Notes: a model not told the origin generated them from the letters alone. Positions 16,912 through 30,605 are shown, counted from the stretch's first letter. The stretch: 64,000 nucleotides of DNA from Billgrantia ethanolica (GCF_021404305.1 NZ_JABFTX010000003.1:372001-436000); one strand, 5' to 3'. A program made the numbers and translations.

Positions 16912-17684
16912 ACCACCATCCTGAGATGTCGGTGCTCATCCACCAGCAGCGTGGTGTGTTCATACGTCTGCGTAACCGAGTCGGCATTGATGAGCGTGCC
17001 GATGCCGTAGCGATAGGCTTCGTGGTTGGGTTGCTCCCACCAGCGGCGAAAATCCGGCGACAGTTTGGCGAGCGCTTCGATCAGCTCCTGCATGGCCGGG
17101 TCCTCTGGGGCGGCGGCCAGGTCGCAGCGGAACTGGGCCAGCAGACGAGAGGCGTCCTGGCGCCAGTCGGGGAGGCGTCTGCGCAGCGCCGGGTCGGCGA
17201 ACAGCAGGCGCATCATGTTGCGCTCGCCGGGCTCCCTGTCGCTGAAGCCGAGCAGGGCATCGGCCGCGGCGTTCCAGGCGATGACGTCCCAGCGCAGGTT
17301 CATCACGTAGGCGGGCCTGGGCATGTCGTCCATCAGCCTCTGTACGAGGGGAGGAATTTCCTGCCACTGGTAGGCTTCCACCGGCGGCGGGCGGCGGTGG
17401 GCAAGCAGGAACAGGTGGCAGCATTCGGCGTCGTCGAGCCTGAGCGCCTTGGAGACTTTCAGCACGAAGCTCTCCGAGACGTTGATATCGCGCCCCTGCT
17501 CGAACCAGGTGTACCAGGTCAGTCCTACCCCGGCGAGGGTGGCCACCTCCTCGCGTCGCAGCCCGGGCGTGCGCCTTCGCCCGGTGGAAGGCAGACCGAC
17601 GTCGGCCGGCGTCAGCTTGCTGCGATGATGGATCAGGAACTCGGTGAGTTCGCTGCGGGTTCTGTCGAGGCTGCGTCCGGCCAT
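16893..17684 (-). CDS. XRE-family regulator with MmyB-like C-terminal domain
   Basis: A 263-residue regulator. The N-terminal Cro/CI-type HTH (about 5-85) contains the family sequence TPGLRREEVATLAGVGLTWY, and the C-terminal half (about 105-260) is the MmyB-like PAS-related ligand domain starting near PAYVMNLRWDVIAWNAAADA. Such MmyB/MLTR proteins often sit divergent from efflux pumps or SDR genes and act as ligand-responsive repressors or activators. GGAG lies 8 bases before the start. It is divergent from the DHA2 efflux gene, with an ATAGG...CCTAT dyad in the spacer. Its 3' end overlaps the second dehydrogenase-like gene by 19 bp. Confidence 0.9.
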   Translation of the reverse strand: MAGRSLDRTRSELTEFLIHHRSKLTPADVGLPSTGRRRTPGLRREEVATLAGVGLTWYTWFEQGRDINVSESFVLKVSKALRLDDAECCHLFLLAHRRPPPVEAYQWQEIPPLVQRLMDDMPRPAYVMNLRWDVIAWNAAADALLGFSDREPGERNMMRLLFADPALRRRLPDWRQDASRLLAQFRCDLAAAPEDPAMQELIEALAKLSPDFRRWWEQPNHEAYRYGIGTLINADSVTQTYEHTTLLVDEHRHLRMVVYFTAD

Positions 17685-17713
17685 GGCAGTGCTCCAGGCT
17701 GTTACCTGTAGTA

Positions 17714-17743
17714 ATAGGATAACTGGCTATATTGTAACCCTAT
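17714..17743. promoter_or_regulatory. Candidate operator between XRE regulator and DHA2 pump
   Basis: ATAGGATAAC (17714-17723) and GTAACCCTAT (17734-17743) are inverted half-sites matching at 8 of 10 positions, 10 bp apart, in the 108-bp divergent spacer. Position fits autoregulation by the XRE protein and control of the pump. Confidence 0.45.
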
Positions 17744-17792
17744 CAGGATGGGCCAAGACTACCATGCCAACCCTATGGAAAGGAGGCATGGC

Positions 17793-19382
17793 ATGGTTTC
17801 CCTCGATGAAGTGTCCGGCTCGCGCATCTCCCGGCAGCGGGCGGGCATCAAGGAGTGGGCGGGCCTGGCGGTGTTGGCGCTGCCCACCGTGCTGCTCGGT
17901 CTCGACGTCACCATTCTCTATCTGGCCTTGCCCGCCCTGGCGGCGGATCTGCAGCCGAGCAGCACCCAGGCGCTGTGGATCATGGATGCCTACGGCTTCA
18001 TGATTGCGGGCTTTTTGATCACCATGGGTACCCTGGGCGACCGTATTGGCCGTCGCCGGCTGCTGATGATCGGCGCCGTGGCCTTCGGCATCACGTCGGT
18101 GATCGCCGCCTACTCCACTAGTGCCGCCATGCTGATTGCCGCCCGTGCAGTGCTGGGGGTGGCCGGCGCGACGCTGATGCCGTCGACCCTGGCACTGATC
18201 AGCAACATGTTCGGCGACGTGCGCCAGCGCGCCCTGGCCATTGGCGTATGGGCGACCATGTTTGCCCTGGGCATGGCGCTGGGGCCGGTAGTCGGTGGGG
18301 TGTTGCTGGAGCGCTTCTGGTGGGGAGCGGCCTTTCTGGTGGCGGTGCCGGTGGTGATCGTGCTGCTGGTCGCGGCCCCGCTGTTGCTGCCGGAGTACCG
18401 TGCGAAACGCAGTGGTCGGCTGGATCTTGCAAGCGTGGCGCTTTCGCTGGCGGCCGTGCTGCCGGTGGTCTATGGGGTCAAGGAGCTCGCCAAGTTGGGG
18501 CTTGAACCGGTTCCCGTGCTTGCCCTGGCGCTAGGCGGCTTGATGGCGCTGGTCTTCGTGCGTCGTCAGCAGCGCCTGGACGACCCGCTGCTCGACATGC
18601 GGCTGTTCGGCAGCCGTACCTTCAGCGCCGCGCTGATCGTGCTGCTGGTGGGGCTGGTCGGCGTTTCCGGCGTGATGCTGCTGGTGACCCAATACCTGCA
18701 GCTGGTGGCCGGGCTCACGCCGCTGGCGGCGGGGCTGTGGATGGGGCCGCCGGCGCTGATGATGGTGCTGGCGGGCATCATGGCGCCGCTGATTGCCCGA
18801 CGCATTCGTCCCGGCTACGTGGTAGGCGCCGCCCTGGCGCTCTCGACGCTGGGCTATTGGCTGCTGGCCGCCGTCGAAGTGAACGCCAACGGGGTGGGCA
18901 TGGCGATTGCCGGGTTCTCGCTGGTCTATCTCGGCCTTGGCACCATCGCCGCTCTGGGCACCGACCTGGTGGTGGGCGCGGCGCCGGCGGAGAAGGCCGG
19001 CTCGGCCTCGGCCATGTCGGAGATGGTGCAGGAGCTTGGCGTTGCGTTGGGCGTTGCGCTGTTGGGTAGCCTGGCCACCTTCGTCTACCGTGCCCAGGTC
19101 AGCGCGACGATGGCCGATGGCGAAATCGCCGAGGCGGCGGACGTCGTCGAGGAGAGCCTATGGGCTACCGTTTCGGCCGGCGAGAGCCTGCCCGCCGGCG
19201 TATTGCTGGAAGCCCAGCAGGCCTTTACCGCAGGGCTGAACGTGACCGCAACGGTGGGCGGTATCGCCATCCTGGCGCTGGCGGTGGTTTCCATCGTCAG
19301 CCTGCGCCATGTCGGGGCGATAGGTGGAGAGGCCCAGGAGGCCTCAGGAGAGAAGGGCGAGCCCTGCTCACCGGTTAGCTAG
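17793..19382 (+). CDS. DHA2-family (EmrB/QacA) MFS drug exporter
   Basis: A 529-residue fourteen-helix major facilitator of the DHA2 family. Motif A, MGTLGDRIGRRRLLMIG, is near residue 75, motif C-like ALGMALGPVVGGVLLERFWW near 150, and the helix-1 TVLLGLDVTILYLALPALA contains the family's D1-type acidic residue. The likely role is proton-driven export of hydrophobic cations or biocides, as in QacA/SmvA. The ATG at 17793 follows AAAGGAGG at ideal spacing; an in-frame start at 17748 is less likely. The divergent XRE gene is the probable regulator. Its 3' end overlaps the tetR remnant by 8 bp. Confidence 0.92.
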   Translation: MVSLDEVSGSRISRQRAGIKEWAGLAVLALPTVLLGLDVTILYLALPALAADLQPSSTQALWIMDAYGFMIAGFLITMGTLGDRIGRRRLLMIGAVAFGITSVIAAYSTSAAMLIAARAVLGVAGATLMPSTLALISNMFGDVRQRALAIGVWATMFALGMALGPVVGGVLLERFWWGAAFLVAVPVVIVLLVAAPLLLPEYRAKRSGRLDLASVALSLAAVLPVVYGVKELAKLGLEPVPVLALALGGLMALVFVRRQQRLDDPLLDMRLFGSRTFSAALIVLLVGLVGVSGVMLLVTQYLQLVAGLTPLAAGLWMGPPALMMVLAGIMAPLIARRIRPGYVVGAALALSTLGYWLLAAVEVNANGVGMAIAGFSLVYLGLGTIAALGTDLVVGAAPAEKAGSASAMSEMVQELGVALGVALLGSLATFVYRAQVSATMADGEIAEAADVVEESLWATVSAGESLPAGVLLEAQQAFTAGLNVTATVGGIAILALAVVSIVSLRHVGAIGGEAQEASGEKGEPCSPVS

Positions 19383-19788
19383 TCAGTGCGCTCCAGCTCG
19401 CCATGGCGCAGCCGGCAATGCTCAGCAGGGTTTCGCGCGAGGCGCCGTCGCGGGCTTGGATCGACATGCCGTGCTGCAGGGTGACGAAGTAGCTGGCCAG
19501 GGCGCGACAATCCGTCGAGGCGGGTAGCTCGCCCTCCTCGACGGCACGCTTCAGGCGGCGTTCCAACAGGCAGCCGTTCTCCTGGCGGTGGGCCTTCAAG
19601 GCATCGCAGACCTGGGCGTTGGCACCCTGCATCTGCGGGGCAGCAAGCACGATCATGCAGCCGCGAGGCGTATCGCCGCGGGTGAATGCCTCGGCCGTGG
19701 CATGCAGCACTTGGGCGATGGCGGCGCGCGCCGTCGGCGCCGTCTCCACTTGTTCCCAGATACCGCTGCCTTCCGTCTGGACGTAGGA
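19375..19788 (-). pseudogene. TetR-family regulator remnant lacking its DNA-binding domain
   Basis: The reading frame encodes the ligand-binding and dimerisation half of a TetR regulator (YVQTEGSGIWEQV, then ARAAIAQVLHATAEAFTRGD and GCMIVLAA, typical of the AefR/TetR_C group). The N-terminal HTH of about 50-60 residues is absent: upstream of about 19788 the frame enters sequence that, on the other strand, codes for an SDR. No credible start codon with a ribosome site serves the frame; the first possible initiation codon is a GTG at 19749. A deletion therefore removed the 5' end of tetR, the promoter and the 5' end of the divergent SDR gene. Confidence 0.75.
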
Positions 19789-20046
19789 TTGAAGAAACCA
19801 CCTTGGAGGAGCTGGATCGCACCATCGCGATCAACTTGCGCGCGCCGGTGGTGGCGTCAATGGCAGCAGTGGGGCATATGCCGGAGGGTGGGCGCATCAT
19901 TACCATAGGCAGCAACCTTGCCGTTCGGGTGCCCTGGTCAGGCATCAGCCTGTATGCCATGAGCAAGGCGGGCCTGGTTGGCCGGCCCGGAGGGTCGTTC
20001 GATCACCTGGGCGGAGTTCACCATCGACGGCGGTGCCAATATCTAG
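19789..20046 (+). pseudogene. SDR oxidoreductase remnant with two deletions
   Basis: Two disconnected pieces of a short-chain dehydrogenase. The first (about 19789-19980) encodes IEETTLEELDRTIAINLRAP and on to SLYAMSKAGLVG, which holds the catalytic Tyr-Lys motif; the N-terminal cofactor half (about 90 residues) is missing. The second, in another frame (about 19980-20046), encodes AGPEGRSITWAEFTIDGG and ends at a TAG, matching an SDR C-terminus. About 70 codons between them are lost. The junction has GCCTGGTTGGCC, readable both as the end of piece one and the start of piece two, consistent with deletion at short homology. Confidence 0.75.
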
Positions 20047-20074
20047 CGGAGTGGGCCAAGGCGTCGACGGCTTG

Positions 20075-21028
20075 TCACTGCAGTACCAGCTCGACCCTGC
20101 GATTCTGCGCGCGTCCGGCTTCGTTGGCGTTGCTGGCGATGGGGGCGAGCGAGGCCACGCCGCGTGCGTCCAGCCGGGCGGCGTCGATGCCGTCGAGAGC
20201 GCCCAGGGCTTCGACGACGGCATTGGCGCGCCGCTGCGAGAGCTCGAGGTTGTAGTCGAGGCTGCCCTGGTTGTCGGTGTGGCCGACGATGTAGACGCTG
20301 AGCTCGGGGGCGTTGCGCAGGAGCTCGGCCATTTGCTCGAGGGCATCGGCCGACTCCGTCTCGATGGTGGCGCTGTCGGTGGCGAAGAAGATGCCGTCGA
20401 CGATCACGCTGCCATCGGCATCGAGGGCCGCCTGCAGGGCGCCGGCATCCTTGACGCTGACCTGGCCGAGCTGCAGTGGCTCGCTCTCGACCACCAACTG
20501 GCGGACCAGAGTCCGATCGTTTGATCGATCTTCCATGATGTAGAGGAAGACATGGGCCGTGCCTTGCTCGTCGTCGCGCATGGCCAGCAGCGCTCGGGAG
20601 TTGTCATTGAAGGCGGCGCGATCGAAGGCTGATGGGAAGACCACACCTTCATTGATCACGTAGCGACTGAACCCCCGCCCGCACTGGCTAGGTCCGGCAC
20701 ACTGGAAGAGGATGTCGAAGTTCCCCTCGGCCAGGGTGGCTTCATAGTTTCGGGCGACTTCGAGAGCAGTATGCTCGACGGGCAGCCGATAGCCGATGCG
20801 GGTCACGCGGCCTTCGAGCTCGAGTTGGTTGTCGACTGCCCTGGCATCGGCGATCGGGCCGCCGGGCAGCGTCGCGGCATCGTAGTCGGAGGCCTGGTAG
20901 GCGCTGATGGTGGCACTGCCGAAGCGGCCGAGCAGCGGGTGGTCGGCGGAGCCTTCGATATCAGCCATGGTGGACATCGAACAGGCAAGCAGCAGTACGG
21001 CGAGAGCGGTCAGTCGTTTCAGTTCCAT
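20075..21028 (-). CDS. Exported DUF4892/OmpA-domain envelope protein
   Basis: A 317-residue exported protein. A signal peptide (MELKRLTALAVLLLACSMST, cut near ADIEG) is followed by a DUF4892-like domain (about 25-200, with a CAGPSQCGRGFSRYVIN cysteine pair) and a C-terminal OmpA peptidoglycan-binding domain (about 210-317) containing DGIFFATDSATIE and the signature VGHTDNQGSLDYNLELSQRR. The OmpA domain anchors proteins to diaminopimelate in the wall, so the protein probably tethers an outer-envelope module to peptidoglycan. AGGA precedes the start at 21028; the frame continues upstream without a signal. It lies between the SDR remnant and azoR. Confidence 0.88.
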   Translation of the reverse strand: MELKRLTALAVLLLACSMSTMADIEGSADHPLLGRFGSATISAYQASDYDAATLPGGPIADARAVDNQLELEGRVTRIGYRLPVEHTALEVARNYEATLAEGNFDILFQCAGPSQCGRGFSRYVINEGVVFPSAFDRAAFNDNSRALLAMRDDEQGTAHVFLYIMEDRSNDRTLVRQLVVESEPLQLGQVSVKDAGALQAALDADGSVIVDGIFFATDSATIETESADALEQMAELLRNAPELSVYIVGHTDNQGSLDYNLELSQRRANAVVEALGALDGIDAARLDARGVASLAPIASNANEAGRAQNRRVELVLQ

Positions 21029-21112
21029 CTGACGATTCCTGATTGTCGTTATTGTTGCGTAGAAGGCCCAAGGTGTTTTGTTATCGCCGTATCCGCTGCC
21101 CATGTCCAGTGC

Positions 21113-21808
21113 TTAGGCGCCGACCAGATCCTCCTCGAGATTCTTGGCCAATGCCGCAACCAGGGCATCGATATCCTGCTCGGCCTGGGCCAGCGAGGCC
21201 TGCAGGCGCTCGCCGCCGAACTCGTCGTACTCCGCCGCGATACCGTGCACGTCGTCGATGCCCAGGTAGCCGAACACGGTGCGAATGTGCGGCTCGACGT
21301 GGTTGGCGTGGGCCATGCGCTCGCCCGGTTCGTAGCCGTAATCGCCGCGGGAGCTCAGCACCACCAGGCGCTTGCGCATCTCGGTCAGCATCGGCCAGTA
21401 GGGCAGCCCCTGGCGCGAGCGGTCGAAGCCGAAGGTACGCCCGACCCGCACGATATTGTCGATATAGGCCTTGAAGCCGGCCGGGACGCCGAAGTTGTAC
21501 ATCGGCACGCCGGCCACGATCAGGTCCGCCTCCAGCAGTTCGTCGACCAGGGCATCGCTCTCGGCCAGGGCGTCGTGCATCCAGGGCTCACGCGCCTCCG
21601 GCTTGGTGAAGGCGGCGTGGATCCACTCGCCGGTCACTGGCTGGGGAGGATGCTGACCCACGTCGCGATAGAGGATGCGGTCGCCGGCGCGGGCTTTCTT
21701 CCATTGCGCGACGAAGCGCGCGCTGAGGCGGCGGGAGTGGGAGCCATGCGGGTCGATACCGGAACGGCCGGAGCGGGCGCTGGCGTCGAGGTGAAGTAGC
21801 GTGATCAT
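21113..21808 (-). CDS. azoR: FMN-dependent NADH-azoreductase/NAD(P)H quinone oxidoreductase
   Basis: A 231-residue flavodoxin-like oxidoreductase. MITLLHLDASARSGRSG at the N-terminus is the phosphate-binding loop region; VPMYNFGVPAGFKAYIDNIV and LSSRGDYGYEPGERM are the flavin and dimer segments of AzoR. These enzymes reduce quinones and azo compounds with NAD(P)H in the cytoplasm, protecting against quinone stress. A GGAGACGCTC ribosome site precedes the start at 21808; a longer frame to 21856 is unlikely. It is divergent from a LysR gene 146 bp away, the probable regulator. Confidence 0.92.
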   Translation of the reverse strand: MITLLHLDASARSGRSGIDPHGSHSRRLSARFVAQWKKARAGDRILYRDVGQHPPQPVTGEWIHAAFTKPEAREPWMHDALAESDALVDELLEADLIVAGVPMYNFGVPAGFKAYIDNIVRVGRTFGFDRSRQGLPYWPMLTEMRKRLVVLSSRGDYGYEPGERMAHANHVEPHIRTVFGYLGIDDVHGIAAEYDEFGGERLQASLAQAEQDIDALVAALAKNLEEDLVGA

Positions 21809-21954
21809 GAGCGTCTCCTGACAAGAAAAATTCAACTCGCGTGATGCGTGAAACACAGGATCGGTTCATGATGCAAGGCTGACAAACGATGATTTCTTGA
21901 GGGATGGAATAGCTGAGCTTGTCCACAGGCTGGGCTTTCGATAAGGAGATGTCG

Positions 21955-22884
21955 GTGAACCGACGCACGCTGCCGCTATCCCAATTGCGCGCCTTCGAAG
22001 CGGCGGCGCGCCATTGCAGTTTCAAACGGGCCGCCGAGGAGCTGGCCGTCACGCCAGCGGCGGTCAGCCACCAGGTACGTGAGCTGGAAGCGCTGCTGGG
22101 CGTGGCGCTGTTCGAGCGCCGTGTACGCCAGGTGGCGCCGACCCCGGCCGCCATGCAACTTCTTCCCGTGCTGCAGCGCGGCTTCGATGCCTTCGGCGAA
22201 GCGCTGGAGGCGCTGCGGGAGCAGGGCGATGGCGGTAGCGTAACGCTCTCCTGCACGCCGGCCTTTGCCAGCCAGTGGCTGTTGCCGCGCCTGGCTGACT
22301 TCCATGCGCGGTGCCCCGATACCGATCTGCGCATTCATGCCAGCGAGGCGCCGCTGGATCTGTCACGCAGTGCGTCGCTGGCGATTCGCTATGGCATGGG
22401 GCCTTACCCGGAGCTCGAGGCCGAGGTGCTGGCCGAGGATGCCTTTGCCCTGGTAGCCAGCCCACAGCTGGCACTGGCAGGGTATGAGGATCTGAAGACG
22501 GTACGCCACATCGTCTTCGACTGGCACTGCTCCAGCTTGGGCCTGCCCTCTTGGCAGCACTGGTGCCAGGCGGCGGGTCTGGCCCCGGCCGACCTCGGCG
22601 CAAGCTTGAGTTTCTCGGACGAGAGCCATGCCATCCAGGCCGCCATTGCCGCTCAGGGAGTGGCCCTGCTGAGCCTTACGCTGGTGAAGGCGGAACTCGA
22701 GCGCGGCGTGCTTCAGGTGCCCTTCGGGCCGAGGCTGCCGGGGCTGCGTTATCAACTGGTTCGGCATCGGCGGTTTGCCGGGCATGCGGCGCTGGAGCAG
22801 GTTGCGGCGTGGCTGCGCGAGGAATTTGCCCGAGACTTCGGCGGGGGGAGCGCCGCCATACTGGACAGGCCTGCCCACCATTGA
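21955..22884 (+). CDS. LysR-family (GcvA-like) regulator beside azoR
   Basis: A 309-residue LysR regulator of the GcvA/AmpR-like branch, starting NRRTLPLSQLRAFEAAARH and with the HTH segment FKRAAEELAVTPAAVSHQV. The effector domain begins VTLSCTPAFASQWLLPRL, the branch signature. I place the start at the GTG 21955 because GGAG lies exactly 6 bases upstream; the ATG at 21949 directly abuts that same ribosome site and is too close. It is divergent from azoR, which it probably controls. It is convergent with trpA, with 79 bp between and no obvious terminator hairpin. Confidence 0.9.
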   Translation: MNRRTLPLSQLRAFEAAARHCSFKRAAEELAVTPAAVSHQVRELEALLGVALFERRVRQVAPTPAAMQLLPVLQRGFDAFGEALEALREQGDGGSVTLSCTPAFASQWLLPRLADFHARCPDTDLRIHASEAPLDLSRSASLAIRYGMGPYPELEAEVLAEDAFALVASPQLALAGYEDLKTVRHIVFDWHCSSLGLPSWQHWCQAAGLAPADLGASLSFSDESHAIQAAIAAQGVALLSLTLVKAELERGVLQVPFGPRLPGLRYQLVRHRRFAGHAALEQVAAWLREEFARDFGGGSAAILDRPAHH

Positions 22885-22963
22885 TGATGTCAGGTCGGGG
22901 CAGGACTTTTCCGGTTGGATGCAGCAGGAGCCGCGCCATGTCGCTTGGTCTTCCAGAATCGCT

Positions 22964-23785
22964 CTAGGTGTTGGCCGCCCGGCGGACGCCTTCGGCCAGT
23001 TCACGCACCAAGCCATGAACCGCCTCGATGGCACCAGGTCGAGTCTCAGCGCTTTCGATGGCCTCTACCAGCGCCGAGCCGACCACCACGGCGTCACTGA
23101 ATCGGCCAATCGCTGCGGCCTGTACCGCATTGCGAATGCCGAAACCGACCGCAATCGGCAGGTGGCTGTGCTCGCGCAGCCGACCCACCATGCCTTCGAC
23201 ATCGCGGAAATCCGGAGCACGGTCACCCGTGATGCCATTTACCGAGACGCAATAGAGGAAGCCCGAGGCATTATCCAGCACCCGGGGCAGCCGCTTGGCG
23301 TCGGTGGTCGGGGTGGCGAGGCGGATGAAGGCAATGCCGTGCTCCCTGGAGGGCAGGCACAGCTCGACATCATGCTCGGGCGGCAGGTCGACCACGATCA
23401 AGCCATCGACACCGGCGCGGGCCGCATCGGCCAGGAATCGCGCCACGCCGTAGCGGTGGATGGGATTGTAATAGCCCATTAGCACCAGTGGCGTTTGCGA
23501 ATCCTGTTGGCGGAAGGCGTGCACCAACTCGAGCGTCCGGGTCATGGTTTGTCCGCTCCCGAGGGCGCGTAGCGCTGCCTTCTGGATCGTGGGGCCGTCG
23601 GCCATGGGATCGCTGAACGGCATGCCGATCTCGATCACGTCGGCGCCTGCCGCGGGCAGCCCCTGGAGGATTTTCAGCGAGGTCTCGAAGTCAGGGTCGC
23701 CGGCAGTGACGTAGGTTACCAGGGCCGGCCTTTGTTCCGCCTTGAGCGCGGCAAAGCATTCATCGAGGCGAGTCGCGGCGTTCAT
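22964..23785 (-). CDS. trpA: Tryptophan synthase alpha chain
   Basis: A 273-residue TIM-barrel subunit that cleaves indole-3-glycerol phosphate to indole and glyceraldehyde 3-phosphate; indole is channelled to TrpB. Catalytic Glu52 ([10 protein letters not shown]) and Asp63 (MADGP) align with E. coli Glu49 and Asp60. The phosphate loop GFGIRN is present near residue 215. The start at 23785 has AAGGA 7 bases upstream and matches family length; an ATG at 23809 overlaps the trpB stop (ATGA), would add 8 residues and cannot be excluded. It is second in trpBA, divergent from trpI. Confidence 0.97.
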   Translation of the reverse strand: MNAATRLDECFAALKAEQRPALVTYVTAGDPDFETSLKILQGLPAAGADVIEIGMPFSDPMADGPTIQKAALRALGSGQTMTRTLELVHAFRQQDSQTPLVLMGYYNPIHRYGVARFLADAARAGVDGLIVVDLPPEHDVELCLPSREHGIAFIRLATPTTDAKRLPRVLDNASGFLYCVSVNGITGDRAPDFRDVEGMVGRLREHSHLPIAVGFGIRNAVQAAAIGRFSDAVVVGSALVEAIESAETRPGAIEAVHGLVRELAEGVRRAANT

Positions 23786-23805
23786 GGGGTTTTCCTTGGC
23801 ACCGT

Positions 23806-25011
23806 TCATTGGACGTTCTCTCCCAAGTGTTGGGCGACGCTCATCATGTCCTTGTCGCCGCGCCCGCTCAGGTTGACCACCATGAGGTGGTCGCGGGGCA
23901 GCGACGGCGCACGCTTGGCGACCTCGGCCAGGGCGTGGGCCGATTCGAGCGCGGGAATGATCCCTTCCAGACGGCAGCAACACTGGAACGCCGCGAGCGC
24001 TTCGTCGTCGGTGATCGAGACGTACTCGACACGTCCGCGTTCATGCAGCCAGGCATGCTCGGGGCCGATGCCGGGATAATCGAGCCCGGCCGATATCGAG
24101 TGAGCATCGGTGATCTGGCCATCTTCATCCTGCAGCAGGTAGGTGCGGTTGCCGTGCAGTACGCCGGGCTCGCCGCCGGTGAGGCTCGCCGCGTGCATAC
24201 CGGTGTCGACGCCCTTGCCGCCGGCCTCGACGCCGATCATCTGGACCGTTTCATCAGCAATGAAGGGATGGAACAGTCCCATGGCGTTGGAGCCGCCACC
24301 GATGCAGGCGACGAGAGAGTCGGGTAGACGTCCTTCCTTCTCGAGAATCTGGGCGCGAGTCTCGCGTCCGATCACCGCCTGGAAGTCACGCACCATGGCG
24401 GGGTAGGGGTGCGGCCCGGCCACGGTGCCGATGATGTAGAAGGTGTCGTCGACGTTGGTCACCCAGTCGCGCAGCGCCTCGTTCATCGCATCCTTGAGCG
24501 TGCCGGTACCCGTCGTCACCGGAATGACCTCGGCGCCGAGTAGTTTCATGCGAAACACGTTGGGCTGCTGGCGTTCGATGTCGGCCGAGCCCATGTAGAC
24601 GACACAGGGCATGCCGAAGCGTGCCGCGACGGTGGCAGTGGCGACGCCATGCATGCCGGCGCCCGTTTCGGCGATGATGCGGGTCTTGCCCATCCGCTTG
24701 GCGAGCAGGATCTGGCCGATGCAATTGTTGATCTTGTGAGCTCCAGTGTGGTTGAGCTCCTCGCGCTTGAGATAGATCCTGGCGCCGCCAAAGTGCTCGG
24801 TAAGACGCTCGGCAAAGTAGAGCGGGCTGGGCCGGCCAACGTAATCGCGCTGGAAGTAGGCGAGCTGGCGCTGGAATTCGGTGTCCTGCCGGGCCGCATC
24901 GTACTCGCTCTGAAGCTCGCTAATCAGCGGCATCAACGTCTCGGGGACGAAGCGTCCGCCGAAGCGGCCAAACATGCCATGGGCATCGGGCTGCATCGAA
25001 AGGTCGGTCAT
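23806..25011 (-). CDS. trpB: Tryptophan synthase beta chain
   Basis: A 401-residue PLP enzyme that condenses indole with serine to give tryptophan. The PLP lysine is Lys93 in HTGAHKINN. The phosphate-binding glycine loop is [10 protein letters not shown] near residue 235, and [12 protein letters not shown] carries the catalytic Glu. It acts as the alpha2-beta2 complex with TrpA, encoded immediately downstream with overlapping or near-overlapping translation. GAGG precedes the start. The divergent LysR gene at 25116 has the place and direction of trpI, the indoleglycerol-phosphate-dependent activator known from pseudomonads. Confidence 0.98.
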   Translation of the reverse strand: MTDLSMQPDAHGMFGRFGGRFVPETLMPLISELQSEYDAARQDTEFQRQLAYFQRDYVGRPSPLYFAERLTEHFGGARIYLKREELNHTGAHKINNCIGQILLAKRMGKTRIIAETGAGMHGVATATVAARFGMPCVVYMGSADIERQQPNVFRMKLLGAEVIPVTTGTGTLKDAMNEALRDWVTNVDDTFYIIGTVAGPHPYPAMVRDFQAVIGRETRAQILEKEGRLPDSLVACIGGGSNAMGLFHPFIADETVQMIGVEAGGKGVDTGMHAASLTGGEPGVLHGNRTYLLQDEDGQITDAHSISAGLDYPGIGPEHAWLHERGRVEYVSITDDEALAAFQCCCRLEGIIPALESAHALAEVAKRAPSLPRDHLMVVNLSGRGDKDMMSVAQHLGENVQ

Positions 25012-25115
25012 GGGGTGCCTCGAAGGGTCAGGGAGCTTTCGATGAAGCTAACGCAGACAGGCGTGGCGAAAAATCGATAAGATGGCAGCAATATGTGAGT
25101 CAGGATCACAGGTCG

Positions 25116-26024
25116 ATGCTCAATTCCATGCCTTCTCTCAGCGCACTGCGCGCTTTCGAGGCCACCGCGCGGTTGGGTAGCGTCACGGCCGCGGCGAATG
25201 AACTCAGCGTGACTCACGGCGCGGTCAGCCGTCAGCTGCGGAGCCTGGAAGAGCATTTCGGCGTGGCGCTGTTCACCAAGGCGGGGCGCGGCCTGCAGCT
25301 CACGAGTCACGGGGAGCGGCTGCAGCACGGCGTTGGCGAGGCATTCCTGCGCCTGCGAGACAGCTGCGCGCAGTTGAAGCGTGACGTCGAGGCGGCGCCG
25401 TTCATCCTGGCCTGTCCGGGTAGCCTGCTGGCACGCTGGCTCATTCCGCGGCTCGACCGTCTTCATCGTGCGTTGCCGGAACTCAAGCTGCATGTCGTCG
25501 CCAGCGAGAGCGAAGCTACCCCGGGGAGGGACGAGGTCAGCGCAACGCTGACGTTCGCGGAGCCGCCATGGCCGGCCGACCTGGAGGTGATCGAGTTGGC
25601 CGCGGAACACATCGGCGCGGTGGTGAGCCCGCCGCTGGCCGCTCGGTTCGATCCCGAGCGGCCGGCGACGCTGTTTGACGCCAAACTGCTGCATACCTCC
25701 TCGCGCCCTCAGGCCTGGCCGCACTGGGCGCGTGCACATGGGCTCGATTCGGCGCGTCTCGACCGGGCGCTGGCCGAGGGCCAGGGCTTCGATCATCTCT
25801 ATTATCTGATCGAGGCGGCAGTAGCCGGATTGGGGGTGGCGATAGCGCCTCGGCTGCTGGTCGAGGACGAGCTGCGTCAGGGACGGCTGATCGCACCGTG
25901 GGGCTTCGTCGAGACGTCCGCCCGGCTGTGTCTGTGGCTTTCACCCACGGACAATCGACGCTGTAGCGCTCGGCTCATCGAATGGCTCGAGCGTGAGCTG
26001 AACGACATGCTCTCATCGCGGTAA
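25116..26024 (+). CDS. trpI: LysR-type activator of trpBA (TrpI)
   Basis: A 302-residue LysR regulator divergent from trpBA across about 104 bp. The HTH segment is [19 protein letters not shown], and the protein begins [15 protein letters not shown] a few residues in, matching pseudomonad TrpI. In Pseudomonas TrpI binds indoleglycerol phosphate and activates trpBA while repressing itself; synteny and protein type support the same here. The ATG at 25116 is favoured over the GTG at 25095 and the ATG at 25128 but the evidence is modest. No TrpI box could be confirmed by eye. lhr follows 75 bp downstream. Confidence 0.85.
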   Translation: MLNSMPSLSALRAFEATARLGSVTAAANELSVTHGAVSRQLRSLEEHFGVALFTKAGRGLQLTSHGERLQHGVGEAFLRLRDSCAQLKRDVEAAPFILACPGSLLARWLIPRLDRLHRALPELKLHVVASESEATPGRDEVSATLTFAEPPWPADLEVIELAAEHIGAVVSPPLAARFDPERPATLFDAKLLHTSSRPQAWPHWARAHGLDSARLDRALAEGQGFDHLYYLIEAAVAGLGVAIAPRLLVEDELRQGRLIAPWGFVETSARLCLWLSPTDNRRCSARLIEWLERELNDMLSSR

Positions 26025-26099
26025 CCGGAGACTGCCCGGGAACATCGCATATCTCCCCGCACTCGATTACGTTGTAGAAAAGCGATTTCCGGAGCGCCC

Positions 26100-30437
<4,338 letters not shown>

Positions 30438-30440
30438 CGC

Positions 30441-30599
30441 TCAGTCGTGCCGCGAGCGTTGCCGGTGAGGAATGCGTTCATCCTCCTCGATACGCACTTC
30501 CTTGCGGATGGGGTGCCTCTGCTTCTCGCTCATGGTGTAGGCCAGAGCCGAAAGCGCCACTGCGGCCACGCTCACGGTCAGCATTTCGATGATACCCAT
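30441..30599 (-). CDS. Small single-pass membrane protein (52 aa), unrecognised
   Basis: A 52-residue frame, too short for routine gene callers. It starts MGIIEMLTVSVAAVALSALA, one hydrophobic helix (about residues 3-21), then a charged cytoplasmic-looking tail (MSEKQRHPIRKEVRIEEDE and RIPHRQRSRHD). A GGAGG ribosome site lies 8 bases before this ATG; another in-frame ATG at 30605 is too close to it. An intrinsic terminator follows 23 bp downstream on the same strand. Ribosome site, helix, charge pattern and terminator together argue for a real gene. I do not recognise the family and assign no function. Confidence 0.65.
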   Translation of the reverse strand: MGIIEMLTVSVAAVALSALAYTMSEKQRHPIRKEVRIEEDERIPHRQRSRHD

Positions 30600-30605
30600 G
30601 CGCAT

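Noticed and set aside
22885..22963. Terminator between the LysR gene and trpA
   Set aside because: I found no stem of more than a few pairs and no T-run in this 79-bp convergent gap.
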